A stretch of DNA of 64,000 bases from Billgrantia antri (GCF_019430905.1 NZ_JAHYCA010000004.1:248001-312000); one strand, 5' to 3'. Counted from the first letter of the stretch, positions 46,536-55,233 are shown. The notes: generated by a model not told the origin, from the letters alone. Made by a program: numbers and translations.

Positions 46536-46559
46536 GAATTCAAACAAGAGTTTGAATTC
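46536..46559. promoter_or_regulatory. Perfect inverted repeat resembling a PsrA operator
   Basis: Arms gaattcaaac (46536-46545) and gtttgaattc (46550-46559) are perfect complements around the 4-base spacer aaga. The core CAAAC-N4-GTTTG fits the reported Pseudomonas PsrA consensus (G/C)AAAC-N2-4-GTTT(G/C). It lies between the divergent thioesterase and rdgC genes, with the thioesterase start 60 bp away. Confidence 0.6.
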
Positions 46560-46644
46560 AGACAGACCACGGCCACCGTTTGCCACTGGAACCCTGATGC
46601 CCCCTTCGCCATAATATGCGTCCTTTCGCTCAGGGATTTGCTCC

Positions 46645-47574
46645 ATGTGGTTCAAGCACTTGCACCTATACCGCCTGCACGGGTCGGCGGAGATTCCGGC
46701 AGCCGACCTGGAAGCCGCCCTGGCCGAGCAGGTAGCGCGCACACCCGGTAGCCAGGAAGCCCGGCGAGTGGGCTGGTGCCCTCCCGCCGGACGCGCCGGT
46801 ACCGCGCTGCTGCACGAGCTGCAGGGACAGCGCCTGATGACCCTGCTGCGCCATGAGCGCCTGCTCCCCGCGGGTGTGGTGCGCGAAGAGCTGGAAGAAC
46901 GTAGCGCCGACATCGAGGCTCGCGAGGGTCGCAAGCTGCGCCGCCAGGAGAAGCAAGAACTCAAGGAGCAGATTTACGAGGAGCTGCTGCCGCGCGCTTT
47001 CATTCGCAGCCAGAAAGTCGACCTGTGGTGGGACACCCGGCGCCACCTGATCGCAGTGAACACCAGCTCACGCAAGCGCGCCGAAGAAGCCCTGGACCTG
47101 CTGCGCGAGACACTGGGCAGCCTCAAGGTGACGCCGCTGGCGACCCAGACCCTGCCGATGCGGGCGATGACGGAGTGGCTTGCCGAGGAAGGCTCACGCC
47201 CCGCTACGCTGCAGCTCGGCGATCAGGTCGAACTCAAGGCCAAGGGTGACGACGGCGTCTTGCGCGCCCGCCAGGTGGATCTGGACAGCGACGAGATCCA
47301 GCAGTTGCTCGCCGCCGGTCGGCAGGCCAGCCGCCTGGGCCTCGAGATAGAGGGCCGTCTAGCCTATGTGCTGCACGACGACCTGACCCTCAAGTCCCTG
47401 CGCTTCAGCGATGCCTTGATCGACGAGGCGGGAGAGATCGAGGACGATGGTGATGCCATCGTGCGCCTAGAAGCCGACTTCATGCTGATGACCCAGGCCC
47501 TGGCCGAAGAGATAGAACAATTGATCGCTTGGCTGGGCGGCGAGGCCAATGCCGCTCCACAGGCGAGTGAATGA
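46645..47574 (+). CDS. rdgC: Recombination-associated protein RdgC
   Basis: RdgC is a dimeric ring that binds double-stranded DNA without strong sequence preference and modulates RecA. The 309-aa protein starts MWFKHLHLYRLHGSAEIPAA and contains the conserved ELEERSADIEAREGRKLRRQ, EQIYEELLPRAFIRSQKVDL and YVLHDDLTLKSLRFSDALID segments. The stop overlaps the next gene's ATG (ATGA, 47571-47574). Confidence 0.95.
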   Translation: MWFKHLHLYRLHGSAEIPAADLEAALAEQVARTPGSQEARRVGWCPPAGRAGTALLHELQGQRLMTLLRHERLLPAGVVREELEERSADIEAREGRKLRRQEKQELKEQIYEELLPRAFIRSQKVDLWWDTRRHLIAVNTSSRKRAEEALDLLRETLGSLKVTPLATQTLPMRAMTEWLAEEGSRPATLQLGDQVELKAKGDDGVLRARQVDLDSDEIQQLLAAGRQASRLGLEIEGRLAYVLHDDLTLKSLRFSDALIDEAGEIEDDGDAIVRLEADFMLMTQALAEEIEQLIAWLGGEANAAPQASE

Positions 47575-48794
47575 CCCAACCCGGCAACCAAGACACACCG
47601 ATGACCGACACCGCAACAGGCACGACTCCAACGGATCCCTGGGCCGACATCCGCCCCTACCGGGACGACGAGGTAGCAGCGGTTTTGGCGAACCTGGCCA
47701 GCAACCGCGAACTGCTGGACGCCCTGACCCGCTATCGCCTGCCACGCCTGAGCCGAACGCTGCCCTGGCTGGCCCGCACTCTGGCGTCTTATGTCATTCG
47801 CCGCGAAACGCGCGACGTGGCCAGCGTGCACGATTTCCAGATGCGCGTGGCCCACTACATGGCGCGCATGATCCGTACCTCCACTGACGACTTCAGTGTC
47901 GAAGGGCTGGAGCGGCTGAATCCCGACACCGCTTACCTGTTCATCGGCAACCATCGCGATATCTCGCTGGACCCGGCGTTCGTCAACTACGCCCTGCACC
48001 AGGCCGGACGCGATACCGTGCGCATCGCCATCGGCGACAATCTGCTCAAGAAGCCCTACGTGACCGATCTGATGAGGCTCAACAAGAGCTTCATCGTGCC
48101 ACGCGCTTTGCGCGGCAAGCGTGCCATGCTGGCGGCCTACCAGAATCTCTCGAGCTACATTCGCCACTCGATCACCGCGGATAACCATTCGATCTGGATG
48201 GCTCAGCGTGAAGGGCGCGCCAAGGATGGCATCGACCGTACCGATACGGCCATCATCAAGATGCTGACCATGGCCAGGCGTCAGGAAGATCGCACCGCTC
48301 CCATCGGCGATGCCATCGCCGAACTGCGCATGGTGCCGGTCTCGATCAGCTACGAGTACGACCCCTGCGACCTGCAGAAAGCGCGTGAACTACATGCCAT
48401 TCATACCCACGGGCGCTATGAGAAGAGCGAGTACGAGGATATCCAGTCCATCGTGGCCGGCATCACCGGCCACAAGGGACGCGTGGAGCTGCGCTTCGGA
48501 GAGCCGCTGGGCACCGGTTTCGATACACCGGAAGCCGTGGCCGCCGAGATCGACCGTCAGGTAATTGGGGGCTATCATCTGTTTCCTAGCCACTACCTGG
48601 CACTGGAAGCCTTGGGCGATGCGTCCGAGCTCCTGGACATGAGCGAGGTCAGCGATGTCGACCGGGCACGTTTCCAGGCGCGGCTGAACGAGGTACCCGC
48701 CGAGCTTCGCAACTGGTGGTTGGCACAGTATGCCAACCCGGTGCGCAACAAGGCCGCACTGCTCGAGAACAGCGACAAGCCCTCAGCGCGATGA
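47571..48794 (+). CDS. PlsC-like acyltransferase
   Basis: The ~407-aa protein has the glycerolipid acyltransferase signature: the catalytic HxxxxD in YLFIGNHRDISLDPAF (~130), FIVPRALRGKRAMLAA and MAQREGRAKDGIDRTD (EGxx block III-like). The start ATG overlaps the rdgC stop; a second in-frame ATG ten codons in is also plausible. Length exceeds small PlsC (1-acyl-G3P acyltransferases of ~250 aa), so it could be a PlsB-like or haloalkaliphile-specific enzyme. It is coupled to rdgC and to the downstream CDF gene by ATGA overlaps, an unusual mixed operon. Confidence 0.85.
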   Translation: MTQPGNQDTPMTDTATGTTPTDPWADIRPYRDDEVAAVLANLASNRELLDALTRYRLPRLSRTLPWLARTLASYVIRRETRDVASVHDFQMRVAHYMARMIRTSTDDFSVEGLERLNPDTAYLFIGNHRDISLDPAFVNYALHQAGRDTVRIAIGDNLLKKPYVTDLMRLNKSFIVPRALRGKRAMLAAYQNLSSYIRHSITADNHSIWMAQREGRAKDGIDRTDTAIIKMLTMARRQEDRTAPIGDAIAELRMVPVSISYEYDPCDLQKARELHAIHTHGRYEKSEYEDIQSIVAGITGHKGRVELRFGEPLGTGFDTPEAVAAEIDRQVIGGYHLFPSHYLALEALGDASELLDMSEVSDVDRARFQARLNEVPAELRNWWLAQYANPVRNKAALLENSDKPSAR

Positions 48795-49981
48795 ACGCCA
48801 CGTCACCATCACCTGCCCAAGGCAGCACCCTCAGTCGTCAGACCCAGGCTCGCGAGGCACATCGGGTCACCCTGATCGGCGCGGGGATCGATTGCCTCGT
48901 GGGGCTGCTCAAGCTCATCGCCGGCCTGCTGGTGGGCTCTGCCGCCTTGATCGCTGATGGCATTCACTCCTTTTCGGACCTGGTCACCGACGGCTTCGTG
49001 ATGGCCGCCACCCACTTCGGGCGCCAGGCACCGGACAGCGACCATCCTTATGGCCATGGCCGCATCGAGACGCTGGCGACGCTATGGCTGGGCAGCGTGC
49101 TGATTTTCGTTGCTGGCGGCATCGCCTGGGCCAGCCTCTCACGCCTGCTGGCCGGAGAGCCCATCCCTGCCCCTGGGCTCTGGGCCATCGGCGTGGCCGT
49201 GGTATCCCTGGCAGCCAAGGAGTGGATCTTCCGCTATACGATGATAGTGGCCAGGCGGGTGCGTTCACGGCTGCTCGAGGCCAATGCCTGGCATTCCCGC
49301 TCGGATGCGCTCTCCACCGGCGTGGTTTTGGTCGGCTTGGTGGCCGCGCAGTTCGGTATCGGCTGGGTCGATGCGGTGGCCGCGATCATCGTCGGCGTCA
49401 TGGTGGGCCAGGTGGGCTGGCGACTGCTGTGGGAATCCGGCCGGGAGCTGATCGACACCGCCCTGCCTGAAAGGGACCAGGAGCAGATGAAGGCTATTGC
49501 CGAGGCGGTCCCCGGCGTAGATAGCGTGCACGACCTGCGCACCCGCTCCGTGGGCAGCCACGTCGTCCTTGATCTGCATATCGTGGTTCCGCCACGGCTG
49601 ACCGTTTCCGAGGCCCACGAGATCGGCAATGCGGTGAGTCGCCAACTGCGCAACGCCTACCCCGAACTGGCCGATGTGACCTTCCATATCGACCCCGAAG
49701 ATGATTCGGACCAGATCGAACATAGCCTGCGTCCAGGCCTGCCACTGCGCCAGGATGTGGAAAGCATGCTCGACGAGGCGTGGCGAGAGTGTCCCGTGTG
49801 GCAGGATCGTGTTGCCCTGGACCTGCACTACCTGGCCGAACAGATCGATGTCTCGGTCTATGTGCATGAGCTGCCGCCCCGGCGCAGCCTGGAAGATGTC
49901 GCTCTCGAACTTCGCGAATCTTCCCGTGAGCTGACCTGGCTGGGCAGGCTGCGAGTGTGGCAAGGTCCGGGCAAGGGGTAA
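48791..49981 (+). CDS. Cation diffusion facilitator family efflux protein
   Basis: The 396-aa protein has about six hydrophobic helices and the CDF metal-binding residues in IADGIHSFSDLVTDGFVMA and PYGHGRIETLATLW, then EANAWHSRSDALSTG in helix V. A cytoplasmic C-terminal domain (DTALPERDQEQMKAIAEAVP, VLDLHIVVPPRLTVSEAHEI) follows, and a second copy of this kind of domain makes it longer than FieF (300 aa). These proteins usually export Zn2+, Fe2+ or Mn2+ using the proton gradient; the metal is unknown here. The ATG at 48791 overlaps the acyltransferase stop. Confidence 0.9.
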   Translation: MNATSPSPAQGSTLSRQTQAREAHRVTLIGAGIDCLVGLLKLIAGLLVGSAALIADGIHSFSDLVTDGFVMAATHFGRQAPDSDHPYGHGRIETLATLWLGSVLIFVAGGIAWASLSRLLAGEPIPAPGLWAIGVAVVSLAAKEWIFRYTMIVARRVRSRLLEANAWHSRSDALSTGVVLVGLVAAQFGIGWVDAVAAIIVGVMVGQVGWRLLWESGRELIDTALPERDQEQMKAIAEAVPGVDSVHDLRTRSVGSHVVLDLHIVVPPRLTVSEAHEIGNAVSRQLRNAYPELADVTFHIDPEDDSDQIEHSLRPGLPLRQDVESMLDEAWRECPVWQDRVALDLHYLAEQIDVSVYVHELPPRRSLEDVALELRESSRELTWLGRLRVWQGPGKG

Positions 49982-50063
49982 AGCAACAACAACCACTATA
50001 CAGCTGACACAAGTCTCCTAACACAAATTGAGTTTTCCCAGGCTCTCTCATCTCTATATTTCT

Positions 50064-50089
50064 AAACCGGCTGGAAACAGAGCCGGTTT
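50064..50089. terminator. Bidirectional terminator between CDF and TetR genes
   Basis: Arms aaaccggct (50064-50072) and agccggttt (50081-50089) form a 9-bp stem between the convergent ends of the CDF gene and the TetR gene. Confidence 0.8.
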
Positions 50090-50145
50090 CAGATTGCGCG
50101 CTCGTTTACTCTTGATCGGGGCCTGCTATTGCCTGGAGAGCTAAG

Positions 50146-50808
50146 CTACGCAGGCCTCTGCTCGCGCCCTGTGGCATCCAGCATGCCCTCCATCTCGCTC
50201 TCTTCAACGCCGAGCATCTGCAGAATGTTGCGCTGGGCGGCGTTGAGGATGTGCTGGCGCTCCTGCTCGCTGGGCAAGCTCTTGGCGATGGCCACGGCGC
50301 CAACCAAGGAAGCGAGAATCACCCGGGACTTGTCGGCGATGATCTCGCGGTCGGGCTCGAACGGCAGCTTCTTCAGGCGGCTCAGGGCGATGAGGCGGGT
50401 TTCCAGCATCTTCTTCATGCGCAGGTAGGAGGCCTCGAAGAGCGTGCGGATCTCGGCGTTCTCGTTGCCGATCTCATTGAACAGCACCGTCTCGGGCCCT
50501 GGCTTGTGCTTGCGTTCCAACTCCTGGAGGTTCCAGCAGTTGGCGACCAGCTCCGTGAGGTGCTTCACTGAGAGGGGCCCCTTGACCAACCGTGCCGCGC
50601 GGCTGCTCTCCAGGGTTTCGCGCACCGAGGCGTGGTAGAGCGCTTCCTTTGAGGCGAAGTGGGCATAGAAGGCGCCATGGGTCATCTTGGCCAGCTTCAT
50701 GATCTGGCCGATGGAAACCTTCTCGAAACCCTTACGGCTGAATAGCTCGGTGGCCGACTTGAGGATGCGTTCCCGCGATTTGGCCTTGTGGTTCGTCGAG
50801 TAGGGCAT
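50146..50808 (-). CDS. TetR-family transcription regulator
   Basis: The 220-aa protein has an N-terminal TetR helix-turn-helix (KVSIGQIMKLAKMTHGAFYAHFASKEALY, residues ~25-55) preceded by AKSRERILKSATELFSRKGF. The C-terminal ligand domain is divergent. It is transcribed away from the FabF-like gene across a 91-bp region that holds a candidate operator. A TetR beside a ketoacyl synthase suggests control by acyl-CoA or by fatty-acid availability; that is inference. Confidence 0.9.
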   Translation of the reverse strand: MPYSTNHKAKSRERILKSATELFSRKGFEKVSIGQIMKLAKMTHGAFYAHFASKEALYHASVRETLESSRAARLVKGPLSVKHLTELVANCWNLQELERKHKPGPETVLFNEIGNENAEIRTLFEASYLRMKKMLETRLIALSRLKKLPFEPDREIIADKSRVILASLVGAVAIAKSLPSEQERQHILNAAQRNILQMLGVEESEMEGMLDATGREQRPA

Positions 50809-50840
50809 GGCGACCTCACACTCCCACGCTGAATATTATC

Positions 50841-50853
50841 TTGATCATATCAA
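50841..50853. promoter_or_regulatory. Inverted repeat in the tetR-fabF divergent promoter
   Basis: Perfect 5-bp arms ttgat (50841-50845) and atcaa (50849-50853) flank a 3-base spacer, within an A/T-rich stretch (tattatcttgatcatatcaa) that is the likely promoter. It is a candidate autoregulatory site for the TetR protein. Confidence 0.4.
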
Positions 50854-50899
50854 CCTGACTGCTAGCGTGGCACAACCCCAAGCTGTTCAGGAAAATACC

Positions 50900-52165
50900 A
50901 TGCAATCACCGCTAGTTATTACCGGCATGGGCATGATCAGCCCGCTTGGCTGCGGCGTCAAGGCAGGCTGGGAGCGCCTGCTTGAGGGCCGTTCCGGCCT
51001 CTCTGCGATCACCCGCTTCGATTCAGGCGAGCTACCGGTCAAGGTGGCGGGCTCGGTGCCCGGTATCGGTGACGATCCGGAAGCCGGCCTCGATCCGGAT
51101 CGCGTGCTCGACGCCAAGGAGCGTCGCAAGCTGGAGCTGTTCAGCCTTTACGCCATGGCGGCCGCCGAAGAGGCGCTGACCCAAGCCAACTGGTTCCCCG
51201 AAAGCGATGAGCAGCGCCTTGCCACGGCCACCATCGTGGGCTCCGGCATCGGCGGCTTCCCCACCATCACCCAGGCGCAGAATACCCTCTCGACGCGCGG
51301 GCACCGCCGACTCTCCCCGTTCACCGTGCCGGCCTTCCTGGCCAACCTGGCGGCGGGCAACGTCTCGATCCGCTATGGTTTGCGCGGGCCGATCGGCTGC
51401 CCCGTCACGGCCTGTGCGGCCGGCGTGCAGGCCATCGGCGACGGCATGCGCATGATCCGCAGCGGCGAGGCCGAGGTCGCCCTGGTAGGCGGCGCCGAGG
51501 CCTGTATCGACCCGCTGTCGCTGGCCAGCTTTCACGCCATGAAGGCGCTCTCCACCGAGCAGGACGCCCCTGCCAGGGCATCGCGCCCCTTCGACCAGGG
51601 CCGCGACGGCTTCGTCATGGGAGAAGGCGCGGGGCTGCTGGTGATCGAAACCCTGGCCCACGCCGAGGCACGCGGGGCAACCCCGCTGGCCATTCTCAGC
51701 GGCTACGGCACCAGCGCCGATGCCCACCACATCACCGCCGGCCCGGAAGATGGTGGCGGTGCCGCGGCGGCAATTCGCGCAGCGCTGCGCATGGCAGGCA
51801 TGACGCCCACCGATATCGACCATATCAATGCCCACGCTACCTCGACGCCGGTCGGCGACCGGGCCGAGATCGCCGCCCTGCGCAACGCCTTCGGCGACGC
51901 CCTCGCGGGCATTCCGATCTCCGCCACCAAATCCTCGACTGGCCACCTGCTGGGTGCCGCCGGCGGCGTGGAGAGCATCTTCTCCGTTCTCTCCGCCATG
52001 CACGACCGCCTGCCCCCTACCCTGAACCTGGAGAACCGAGACGAGGATCTGCACGACCTGGACATCGTCTCGGGTGAGGCGCGCCAGCACGCGACCAAGC
52101 ACGTACTGTGTAACGGCTTCGGCTTCGGCGGGGTGAATGCCGCGCTGATCGTGAGCAAGATTTAA
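50900..52165 (+). CDS. fabF: Beta-ketoacyl-ACP synthase II-type enzyme
   Basis: The 421-aa condensing enzyme shows the KAS triad: Cys172 in GCPVTACAAGVQAIGDGMRM, His in INAHATSTPVGD and His in ATKSSTGHLLGAAGG. It starts MQSPLVITGMGMISPLGCGV with AGGA ten bases before. Family members elongate acyl-ACP with malonyl-ACP in fatty-acid synthesis. Because it stands alone rather than in the fab cluster (fabD-fabG-acpP-fabF), this may be a second, regulated KAS whose level is set by the divergent TetR. Specificity is not determined. Confidence 0.9.
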   Translation: MQSPLVITGMGMISPLGCGVKAGWERLLEGRSGLSAITRFDSGELPVKVAGSVPGIGDDPEAGLDPDRVLDAKERRKLELFSLYAMAAAEEALTQANWFPESDEQRLATATIVGSGIGGFPTITQAQNTLSTRGHRRLSPFTVPAFLANLAAGNVSIRYGLRGPIGCPVTACAAGVQAIGDGMRMIRSGEAEVALVGGAEACIDPLSLASFHAMKALSTEQDAPARASRPFDQGRDGFVMGEGAGLLVIETLAHAEARGATPLAILSGYGTSADAHHITAGPEDGGGAAAAIRAALRMAGMTPTDIDHINAHATSTPVGDRAEIAALRNAFGDALAGIPISATKSSTGHLLGAAGGVESIFSVLSAMHDRLPPTLNLENRDEDLHDLDIVSGEARQHATKHVLCNGFGFGGVNAALIVSKI

Positions 52166-52194
52166 GGTTCAGACCCTTACAAGCATCAGAAACG

Positions 52195-52238
52195 ACAACA
52201 CCCGAGCCATTTGCTGGCTCGGGGTGTTGGCTTGTTTT
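52195..52238. terminator. Rho-independent terminator after fabF
   Basis: Arms caacacccgagcca (~52196-52209) and tggctcggggtgttg with one bulged base form a strong hairpin followed by a T-rich run. It lies between fabF and the small minus-strand frame at 52250. Confidence 0.85.
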
Positions 52239-52249
52239 AATGATTTAAA

Positions 52250-52456
52250 TTAGATTTTACCCAAGTACTGCATCTCGCCCAGCATGTGAGACGGCACGTC
52301 CTCAATCAGTACCAGAGTAATTTCTGACGCCCCTTCGTTCGTGGTGGCAACACTTTCGCCAAGCGATGCTCGCTTCCAAATTTTGCTGCTAATCTGGAAT
52401 AAGGAAAGACGAGGAGTTAAGGACAACTTCCACCACGATAATGACAATTCCGGCAT
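52250..52456 (-). CDS. Possible small protein or gene remnant
   Basis: A 68-codon frame starting at the ATG at 52456 ends exactly beside the bidirectional-looking terminator at 52195-52238. Its second half (SLGESVATTNEGASEITLVL and IEDVPSHMLGEMQYLGKI) reads like real protein. There is no known family. It could be a small gene or the 3' end of a decayed one. Confidence 0.3.
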   Translation of the reverse strand: MPELSLSWWKLSLTPRLSLFQISSKIWKRASLGESVATTNEGASEITLVLIEDVPSHMLGEMQYLGKI

Positions 52457-52501
52457 GGCGCCCAAGGGAGCCTGGCGCCAAGGCCTGCGTGGAGCAGCGC
52501 C

Positions 52502-53836
52502 ATGACAAAACGTCCTCCTTATACAACACGAACCCGTGGCATCCATGAGCTATACGCCGAGGATCCCGAAACGGCAGACCGCCTGCTGTGGGGCCGAGAA
52601 GTCGATCCACTGACCCGACGCGGTTTTCTGATGCGCTCTAGCCTGCTGGCCATGGCCGCCGCTGTGGGCGGCTCCATTCCCTTTGCCGACCGCATGCCCG
52701 GCGGGCTCATCCCAGCCGCGTTAGCACAGAGTGACGAGCCCTTCACTCTCGAGGGAAAGGAAGGGTTGACCGTCCTCAACGACCGGCCGATCAACGCCGA
52801 GACACCCGCGCACCTGCTAGATGACGACATCACCCCGGCTGAGCACATGTTCGTGCGCAACAACGGTATACCGCCAGAGCTGGAAGACATCGACGCCGAC
52901 AGCTGGGAACTGGAGATTGCCGGAGAGTCATGCGAGAACCCGCAGACATTCACTATTTCGGACCTCAAGGAACGCTTCGAGCAGCACACCCTGCAGCTGC
53001 AGGTTGAATGCGGTGGCAACGGGCGCAGCGAGTACGTACCCTCGGCTAGCGGCAACCAGTGGACGACCGGCGCAGTGGCCTGCCCGACCTTCACCGGCGT
53101 ACGCCTGCGCGACGTACTGGAGGCCTGCGGAATCAAGGACGACGCCGTCTACATCGGATACTACGGCGCTGACCGTCATGCCAGTGGCGATCCCAACAAG
53201 GAGGCGATTTCACGCGGCGTGCCCATGGAGAAGGCGCTCGAAGACGAGTCGCTGATCGCCTGGGCCATGAATGACGAAGACATTCCCTATCTGAACGGCT
53301 ATCCCCTACGGCTCGTCTGCTCCGGTTGGCCGGGCTCCGTTTCCGGAAAATGGTTAAAGCGGATCGTGGTGCGCAACCAGAAGCACGATGGCGCCAAGAT
53401 GGCGCCCCCCTCCTACAGCATACCCGAGCATCCGGTGGCGCCGGGCAGCGTGGTTCCCGACGAGGATTTCGTCACCATCGAGTCGATGCCGGTGAAGTCA
53501 TTGGTGACCTATCCGCGCTCGGGTATCGAGCATGCTCTTGGCGAATCGTTGACGGTACGTGGCCATGCCTGGGCAGGCGATTTGTCGGTTGAGGAAGTCC
53601 ATGTCTCCCTCGATTTCGGCGCCACTTGGCAGCAGGCCGACCTGCAGCCGCCACCCAATCGCCTGGCCTGGCAGCGCTGGTCAACCACGGTGGGGTTCCC
53701 GGAGCCCGGTTACTATGAAATCTGGGCCAAGGCCACCGATTCGGACGGGAGATCCCAACCCATGGTGGTACCGGGCTGGAATCCCAAGGGCTACCTCAAC
53801 AATGCCTGCCACCGTATCGCGGTGCAGGTGACCTGA
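52502..53836 (+). CDS. Periplasmic molybdenum sulfite dehydrogenase (SorA/SoxC-like)
   Basis: The 444-aa protein has a Tat signal (DPLTRRGFLMRSSLLAMAAA) and a sulfite-oxidase-type Mo-cofactor domain; the Mo-ligand Cys is in LQVECGGNGRSEYVPSAS. The C-terminal Ig-like dimerisation domain follows (WAGDLSVEEVHVSLDFGATW). The enzyme should oxidise sulfite to sulfate in the periplasm and pass electrons to the cytochrome c encoded 10 bp downstream. SoxC-type sulfane dehydrogenases look similar; the lack of other sox genes nearby favours the sulfite role. Confidence 0.88.
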   Translation: MTKRPPYTTRTRGIHELYAEDPETADRLLWGREVDPLTRRGFLMRSSLLAMAAAVGGSIPFADRMPGGLIPAALAQSDEPFTLEGKEGLTVLNDRPINAETPAHLLDDDITPAEHMFVRNNGIPPELEDIDADSWELEIAGESCENPQTFTISDLKERFEQHTLQLQVECGGNGRSEYVPSASGNQWTTGAVACPTFTGVRLRDVLEACGIKDDAVYIGYYGADRHASGDPNKEAISRGVPMEKALEDESLIAWAMNDEDIPYLNGYPLRLVCSGWPGSVSGKWLKRIVVRNQKHDGAKMAPPSYSIPEHPVAPGSVVPDEDFVTIESMPVKSLVTYPRSGIEHALGESLTVRGHAWAGDLSVEEVHVSLDFGATWQQADLQPPPNRLAWQRWSTTVGFPEPGYYEIWAKATDSDGRSQPMVVPGWNPKGYLNNACHRIAVQVT

Positions 53837-53846
53837 GGAGATAGCC

Positions 53847-54233
53847 ATGAAGCGTTCACACGCACTCGCCATGCCAGCGTTGGGGATGGCCCTGCTGTGC
53901 CTTCCCCTAGGGGCAGGAGCGCAGGAAACGGAAACGGATCCGGACACCGGCCTGATCAAGGCAAGTGGCTGGGAGACGGTGCGCAACAACTGCACCGCCT
54001 GTCATTCGGCCAACTTGGTGACCCAGAACAGCGGCACACGCAACCACTGGGAAAATCTCATTCGCTGGATGCAGGAGACACAGGGGCTCTGGAAGTTCGA
54101 AGCCGAAACGGAGGAGACCATTCTCGACTATCTGGCCGAGTACTACGGCCCCAAGGAAGACACACGGCGTCCTGCTCTACCGCGCACGCTAATGCCGGAC
54201 AATCCGTATCCCACGGTCGCCGATGCCGACTGA
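53847..54233 (+). CDS. Monohaem cytochrome c subunit of sulfite dehydrogenase
   Basis: The 128-aa protein has a signal peptide (MKRSHALAMPALGMALLCLP...GAGAQ) and one haem-binding motif CTACH in VRNNCTACHSANLVTQNSGT. The segment WENLIRWMQETQGLWKFEAE followed by ILDYLAEYYGPKED resembles SorB-type cytochromes. It is separated by 10 bp from the molybdenum subunit, so the two form an electron-transfer pair. The acidic composition suits a periplasmic halophile protein. Confidence 0.88.
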   Translation: MKRSHALAMPALGMALLCLPLGAGAQETETDPDTGLIKASGWETVRNNCTACHSANLVTQNSGTRNHWENLIRWMQETQGLWKFEAETEETILDYLAEYYGPKEDTRRPALPRTLMPDNPYPTVADAD

Positions 54234-54297
54234 CCCGGAAGGCCCCTTGCGAGGGGTCTTCCGCTATAGGATTGTGCCGAACGGCAGTTGCGCCTCT

Positions 54298-55233
54298 TCA
54301 CTCCGTCACGATACGGTCCCGTCCAGCCTGCTTGGCCCGATAAAGGCGTCGATCCGCCTGCTCGATCAGGCTCGCCGGCGTGCCGCTGACCGGAGTGGCG
54401 GTTGCCACCCCCATGCTGACGGTTACGAGGTGAGAAATATCGGAAGCCCGATGTGGGATGGCCGCGTCACTGATGGCCGCCCGGCAGCGCTCCGCCACTC
54501 CCCGGGCGGCCTCCCGGTCCGTTTCCGGCAAGACGAGGGCGAACTCCTCGCCGCCGAAGCGGGCCAGAAGATCGCGAGGGCGCAGGATAGACGAACCGAG
54601 AATGTGCGCGATACGACGCAGGCAGTCATCGCCGGCGAGATGGCCGTAGTGGTCGTTGTACTGCTTGAAGCAGTCGATATCCAACATAATGAACGACAGC
54701 GGGTGGCCGTTGCGCCGGGCACTCGCCCATTCGGCCTCCAGCGAGGAGTCGAGCAGACGGCGATTCGCCACGCCGGTGAGACCGTCCTGATAGGAGAGTT
54801 CTTCGAGCTCCCGCTGGAGCCGCAGCAGCTTCTCTTCGCTTTTCTTGCGCTCGCTGATGTCGAACATGAAGCCGATTAGCGCTTCCACTTCGCCCGCATC
54901 ATTGCGCACTACATGCACCACATCGCGAATCCACACGTAGCTGCCGTCGGCCTTCAGTGCTCGGTAGTCCGCCTCGTGATCGACCCCCGCCTTGGACTGT
55001 GCGACGCAGAAGTTGACGACCCGGTCGCGGTCCTCCGGATGCATGCGCTCTATCCAGTCATCGATGCTGGCCCAGCTATGCTGAGACCAGCCCAGTAGGC
55101 TCTCGATCTGAGGCCCGATATAGGAGAATCGCAGTGTTTCCCAATCGATTTTCCAGGGGATGGCCTTGGTAGACTCCAACAGCGCTTTGTATACGGTGGT
55201 GTCTACATTCAGCTCCGCAGCAATGTCATTCAT
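54298..55233 (-). CDS. PAS-GGDEF diguanylate cyclase
   Basis: The 311-aa protein has a PAS domain with PAC motif (LRFSYIGPQIESLLGWSQHS, DYRALKADGSYVWIRDVV) and a C-terminal GGDEF domain. The active motif reads LARFGGEEFALVLP, and the product-inhibition I-site RxxD (RPRD) lies five residues before it, so the enzyme should make c-di-GMP under feedback. The start at 55233 (MNDIAAEL) follows GTGGAG; an upstream ATG at 55269 is possible. No EAL domain is present. The PAS ligand is unknown. Confidence 0.88.
   Translation of the reverse strand: MNDIAAELNVDTTVYKALLESTKAIPWKIDWETLRFSYIGPQIESLLGWSQHSWASIDDWIERMHPEDRDRVVNFCVAQSKAGVDHEADYRALKADGSYVWIRDVVHVVRNDAGEVEALIGFMFDISERKKSEEKLLRLQRELEELSYQDGLTGVANRRLLDSSLEAEWASARRNGHPLSFIMLDIDCFKQYNDHYGHLAGDDCLRRIAHILGSSILRPRDLLARFGGEEFALVLPETDREAARGVAERCRAAISDAAIPHRASDISHLVTVSMGVATATPVSGTPASLIEQADRRLYRAKQAGRDRIVTE

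Larger units (their letters stand above)
52166..52501. other. Intergenic region before the sulfite dehydrogenase gene
   Basis: This 336-bp region holds the fabF terminator, a possible small minus-strand frame at 52250-52456 and the sulfite dehydrogenase leader. A GGAG box lies just before that ATG. Confidence 0.45.

Noticed and set aside
43075-46614. A very long open frame (over 1,100 codons) on the plus strand.
   Set aside because: It is antisense to gyrA and part of the thioesterase gene, with the biased composition of a shadow frame. Similar frames lie opposite ugd (4425-6200), the MBL gene (6305-7666), TyrA-AroA (38434-40809), PheA/SerC (40764-43013) and OsmC-YcaO (59359-61383).
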